Source: Kouleothrix aurantiaca
GTDB lineage: Bacteria > Chloroflexota > Chloroflexia > Chloroflexales > Roseiflexaceae
Reading direction: 5' to 3'
DNA length: 8,496 bases
Assembly: GCA_001399705.1 (NCBI GenBank)
Contig: LJCR01000063.1
Span: forward strand, 1-8,496
Positions 6,850 to 8,496 of the stretch are shown here, one piece after another. Within the stretch, counting starts at the first letter, position 1; each line of letters begins with the position of its first letter. The notes under the pieces are model-generated. The model saw nothing but the letters and a program-made list of their open reading frames with translations. It did not search any database and had not been told where the DNA came from. Made by a program: the position numbers and the translations under genes.

Positions 6850-7089
6850 CTATGAGGAATTATCGCCACCGTCGTGCATTGGTATCAGTCGGCAGCTGCG
6901 CGGATCGTGTTTATCGGGCTGCTCGATACGCCAGAGATCCTGACTCGTGCGGAGTCGGTCAAGGTCGCTTACCATCCCCGCTTCCAAGAGGATCCCTTTG
7001 ACAACCTTGGCACCGGGTAGCTTTCGGTGAATTTCGGCGATAACAAGCATGGTGGCGTGCTCCGCGCGCTCGGCGGTGACTTTGTCCAA
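6850..7089 (-). CDS. Small hypothetical ORF with SDLDRL motif (possible 3' part of a frameshifted gene)
   Basis: The minus-strand frame runs from TTG at 7089 to TAG at 6850 (79 codons). A better start may be ATG at 7050 with GGAG 9 nt upstream, giving 66 residues beginning MLVIAEIHRKLPG. The central part GMVSDLDRLRTSQDLW resembles the DLDRLDQI unit of the downstream small gene; the tail is polar (RIEQPDKHDPRSCRL). No known domain is recognised. The TTG frame opens right after an in-frame TAG and adjoins the preceding frame ending at 7091. There, LTDTLAFVA continues as DLDKVTAERAEHA after a one-base shift, so this may be the 3' part of a broken gene. No transport or catalytic feature is visible. 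Confidence 0.35.
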   Translation of the reverse strand: MDKVTAERAEHATMLVIAEIHRKLPGAKVVKGILLEAGMVSDLDRLRTSQDLWRIEQPDKHDPRSCRLIPMHDGGDNSS

Positions 7090-7190
7090 ATCACGCTACA
7101 AACGCGAGGGTGTCAGTCAGGCGCTCAAACAGCGCCTTGGGAATTATCACCACATCGGGTTTGGCAACCTGACATCCAAGAAATGCTAAC

Positions 7191-7220
7191 TGGGGGTTTT
7201 TGCATATCGCCCCAAAAAGG
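7191..7220. repeat. Left terminal inverted repeat
   Basis: This 30-bp arm pairs perfectly with 7468-7497. It begins with a run of G then T, and contains GCATATCGCCCC followed by AAAAAGG. Pairing stops at 7221/7467 on the inner side and at 7190/7498 on the outer side. Confidence 0.9.
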
Positions 7221-7380
7221 TGCAGTAGGGTTAAAATCGCTCCTGTGTTCGCCAATACATTGACCCAATGAGCATCATTTCCGCCCATCAAACAGCGCCG
7301 TGGAAGCTCAGAACGTCTGAGATGATGCAAGAAAGCCGTTCTGAGACGAATGGTGAGACATCGTGGCACACCATCGCGAG

Positions 7381-7439
7381 CGGCTGTGTGAGCCGACCGC
7401 CTGCGGTAAAAGGGCGTGTACGGCCGCATGCAAGCGGCC
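7381..7439. other. Three consecutive small hairpins inside the element
   Basis: CGGCT/AGCCG (7381-7385 with 7391-7395), ACCGC/GCGGT (7396-7400 with 7403-7407) and GGCCGC/GCGGCC (7422-7427 with 7434-7439) follow one another within 60 bp. Further left, CTCAGAACG (7307-7315) pairs with CGTTCTGAG (7337-7345), and GCATCAT (7272-7278) with ATGATGC (7322-7328). Such density suggests a structured transcript or recombinase-recognised DNA; no known RNA family is recognised. Confidence 0.4.
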
Positions 7440-7467
7440 CCGAGCCTACCTGATTTCGTACAATACC

Positions 7468-7497
7468 CCTTTTTGGGGCGATATGCAAAAACCCCCA
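7468..7497. repeat. Right terminal inverted repeat
   Basis: Exact reverse complement of 7191-7220. It starts CCTTTTTGGGGCGATATGC and ends in a run of A then C then A. Confidence 0.9.
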
Positions 7498-7564
7498 ACC
7501 TGCCAATCATAAAACCTCACGAGTTGGAAACCGCCGCGCTTAAACGCGTGCGGAGGAAACGAGT

Positions 7565-7606
7565 AGCGCCGCATGGGGACCACGTTCGTTTGAATCAAGC
7601 GGCGCT
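7565..7606. repeat. 8-bp inverted repeat upstream of tnpB (possible element left-end structure)
   Basis: AGCGCCGC (7565-7572) and GCGGCGCT (7599-7606) are perfect complements 26 bp apart, just before the -35 box of the tnpB promoter. IS200/IS605-family elements carry subterminal hairpins at their ends, so this could mark the left end. The true boundary cannot be set without an empty site. A second short repeat, ACGTTCG, occurs at about 7582 and 7613. Confidence 0.3.
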
Positions 7607-7634
7607 TGCACACACGTTCGGATTGTGGTACACT
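7606..7634 (+). promoter_or_regulatory. Promoter of tnpB, predicted leaderless
   Basis: The -35 box is TTGCAC (7606-7611), followed by a 17-bp spacer and -10 TACACT (7629-7634), which is preceded by TGG (extended -10). With the usual 6-bp discriminator, transcription would begin at 7641, the A of the tnpB ATG. No Shine-Dalgarno precedes the ATG (upstream bases are CACTTCCTCT), which agrees with a leaderless message. Confidence 0.5.
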
Positions 7635-7640
7635 TCCTCT

Positions 7641-8496
7641 ATGAGTATATCGCTCTCCACACGAACCATTTGCTGTAAACTCGCCGTTGACACGGTGGCT
7701 GATGCGGCCTTGCGTCAGACTCAGGTCGCCTTTAACGCGGCGGCGAGCTACTGTGCGACAGTCGCGTGGGAGCAGGGTGTGACGAACAAGAACAAGTTGC
7801 ACTACCTCGTCTATGGCGAGTCGCGTGTGACCTACGGCCTGGGCGCGCAACTGGCCTGTTGTGCCAGGGACAAGGCGGCTGAAGCCGTGCGCGCGATCCG
7901 CAGCCGAGAAGCTGAGTTGAAAAAGCTCGATACGGAAAAGGCAAAGCAGGCAAGCGAGACTGGAAAGCCCTTCGTACCGCATACACCGCTGCCTTGTCCG
8001 ACTTTCGCTGCCGATAGCAGTATTCGCTATGATGCCCGCACGTACCGCCTGCTCAGTCTGGATCGGGTATCGCTCAACACGTTGACAGGCCGCGTGATCG
8101 GGCAGCTTGTCCTGGGCGACTTCCAGCGCCGCTATCTGTACGATATGACCTGGAAGATCGGCGGCGCGGAACTGATCCGCCGCGCGGATGTCTGGTATCT
8201 GTGCGTCACCCAGTCGAAGGCCGCGCCCACGCCCGATGAGCCGACTGGCTACCTGGGTGTGGATTTGGGCATAACAAACCTTGCCGCTGACTCGGATGGT
8301 GAGACCTATAGCGGCGCGGAAGTCCAGCGCGTTCGAGAACGGCGCTATCAGCATCGCCGTCGCTTGCAACTCAAAAACACGCGCCGGGCGCGCTGGCGAT
8401 TGCGCCAAAATGCGCGGCATGAACACCGCTTCCAGAAAGACGTGAATCACCGCATCAGCAAGGCGCTGGTGTATAAAGCGCACACGACCCGTAAGG
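7641..8496 (+). CDS. tnpB: TnpB, IS200/IS605-family OrfB RNA-guided nuclease, N-terminal part (runs off right edge)
   Basis: The frame is open from ATG 7641 to the window edge (285 residues, no stop). TnpB proteins are RuvC-type nucleases guided by an RNA from the element's own right end, and promote retention of the transposon. Visible here are an N-terminal helical region with WED/REC-like layout (~1-200) and then GYLGVDLGITNLA (203-215), the RuvC-I strand with catalytic Asp208. A long basic helix follows (VRERRYQHRRRLQLKNTRRA and onward, ~231-262), ending in the NHRISKALV motif (269-277) typical of the family. The RuvC-II Glu, the CPxCG zinc finger and the RuvC-III Asp lie beyond the edge. 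No tnpA lies within the ~1 kb upstream, so this may be a tnpB-only (IS1341-like) element, unless tnpA is downstream. No internal stop is seen. Confidence 0.93.
   Translation, partial: MSISLSTRTICCKLAVDTVADAALRQTQVAFNAAASYCATVAWEQGVTNKNKLHYLVYGESRVTYGLGAQLACCARDKAAEAVRAIRSREAELKKLDTEKAKQASETGKPFVPHTPLPCPTFAADSSIRYDARTYRLLSLDRVSLNTLTGRVIGQLVLGDFQRRYLYDMTWKIGGAELIRRADVWYLCVTQSKAAPTPDEPTGYLGVDLGITNLAADSDGETYSGAEVQRVRERRYQHRRRLQLKNTRRARWRLRQNARHEHRFQKDVNHRISKALVYKAHTTRK

Larger units (their letters stand above)
7191..7497. mobile_element. MITE-like element, 307 bp, with 30-bp perfect terminal inverted repeats
   Basis: The left end (7191-7220, starting TGGGGGTTTTTGCATATCGC) and right end (7468-7497) are exact reverse complements over 30 bp. 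The interior is too short for a transposase and I see no credible ORF confined to it. Both ends are flanked by AC, compatible with a 2-bp target duplication, although a chance match is likely enough. The interior holds several hairpins. Size and structure fit a non-autonomous element mobilised in trans by a DDE transposase; the parent IS family cannot be named from the sequence. Confidence 0.75.
7091..7510 (-). pseudogene. Remnant of a small gene interrupted by the MITE-like element
   Basis: The minus-strand frame begins at ATG 7510 (GAGG 4 nt upstream, reading MIGRL), enters the 307-bp inverted-repeat element, and leaves it as LAFLGCQVAKPDVVIIPKAL, ending with TGA at 7091. Removing the element (7191-7497) plus one copy of the flanking AC takes out 309 bp. 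This joins MIGR directly to LAFLGC in frame and gives a 36-residue peptide. The part ending FERLTDTLAFVA then meets the adjoining frame (DLDKV...) across a one-base shift, so the ancestral gene may have run to 6850. I infer insertion plus frameshift; the protein family is unknown. Confidence 0.35.

Noticed and set aside
7446..8483. 345-codon minus-strand ORF
   Set aside because: It is antisense to the TnpB frame, which has clear RuvC and helix motifs; the minus ORF has no recognisable domain and overlaps the repeat element.

Overview
The window looks like bacterial chromosome from a Chloroflexota-type organism (filamentous, Roseiflexus/Chloroflexus/Kouleothrix-like). The basis is the GC-rich coding sequence, a secreted ELWxxDGT-repeat protein, an RCC1-repeat/lipase fusion, an XRE-HTH + NB-ARC regulator, and two secreted proteins ending in a short (F/Y)(L/V)PLxxR tail that I associate with secreted proteins of this phylum. 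Taxonomy is an inference from protein style; there is no rRNA or marker gene here.

Layout. (1) 1-740, minus strand: N-terminal part of an XRE-HTH/NB-ARC STAND-type ATPase that runs off the left edge. (2) 741-1055: divergent intergenic region with candidate minus-strand -10 elements, one of them inside an imperfect inverted repeat. (3) 1056-3023 and 3098-6556, plus strand: two secreted proteins 74 bp apart, each with a good Shine-Dalgarno and signal peptide. The first is an ELWxxDGT-repeat (probable beta-propeller) protein. The second is a 1152-residue fusion of seven RCC1 repeats, a carboxypeptidase-regulatory-like domain, an LCAT-like alpha/beta hydrolase with Ser-Asp-His candidates, and C-terminal beta-rich domains. 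A perfect 11-bp hairpin overlaps the second stop codon. (4) 6607-7510, minus strand: small ORFs sharing a DLDRL motif. They include a convincing 62-residue gene (GTG start, AAGGAGG), a GC-rich 15-bp palindrome just upstream of it, a second small ORF, and what appears to be a broken small gene. (5) 7191-7497: a 307-bp MITE-like element with 30-bp perfect terminal inverted repeats and internal hairpins, lying inside that broken gene. (6) 7641-8496, plus strand: N-terminal 285 residues of a TnpB (IS200/IS605 OrfB, RNA-guided nuclease family), running off the right edge, with a promoter whose spacing predicts a leaderless mRNA.

How it fits together. The two exported proteins are probably co-transcribed and may act at the cell surface or outside the cell; the lipase-like one could hydrolyse lipids or esters, with its propeller as a binding platform. 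The right-hand third is an accessory zone where a MITE-like element and a TnpB element sit next to small, duplicated and partly decayed ORFs. The left-hand STAND protein is a signalling ATPase whose repeat/effector half lies outside the window. I find no rRNA, tRNA or CRISPR array.
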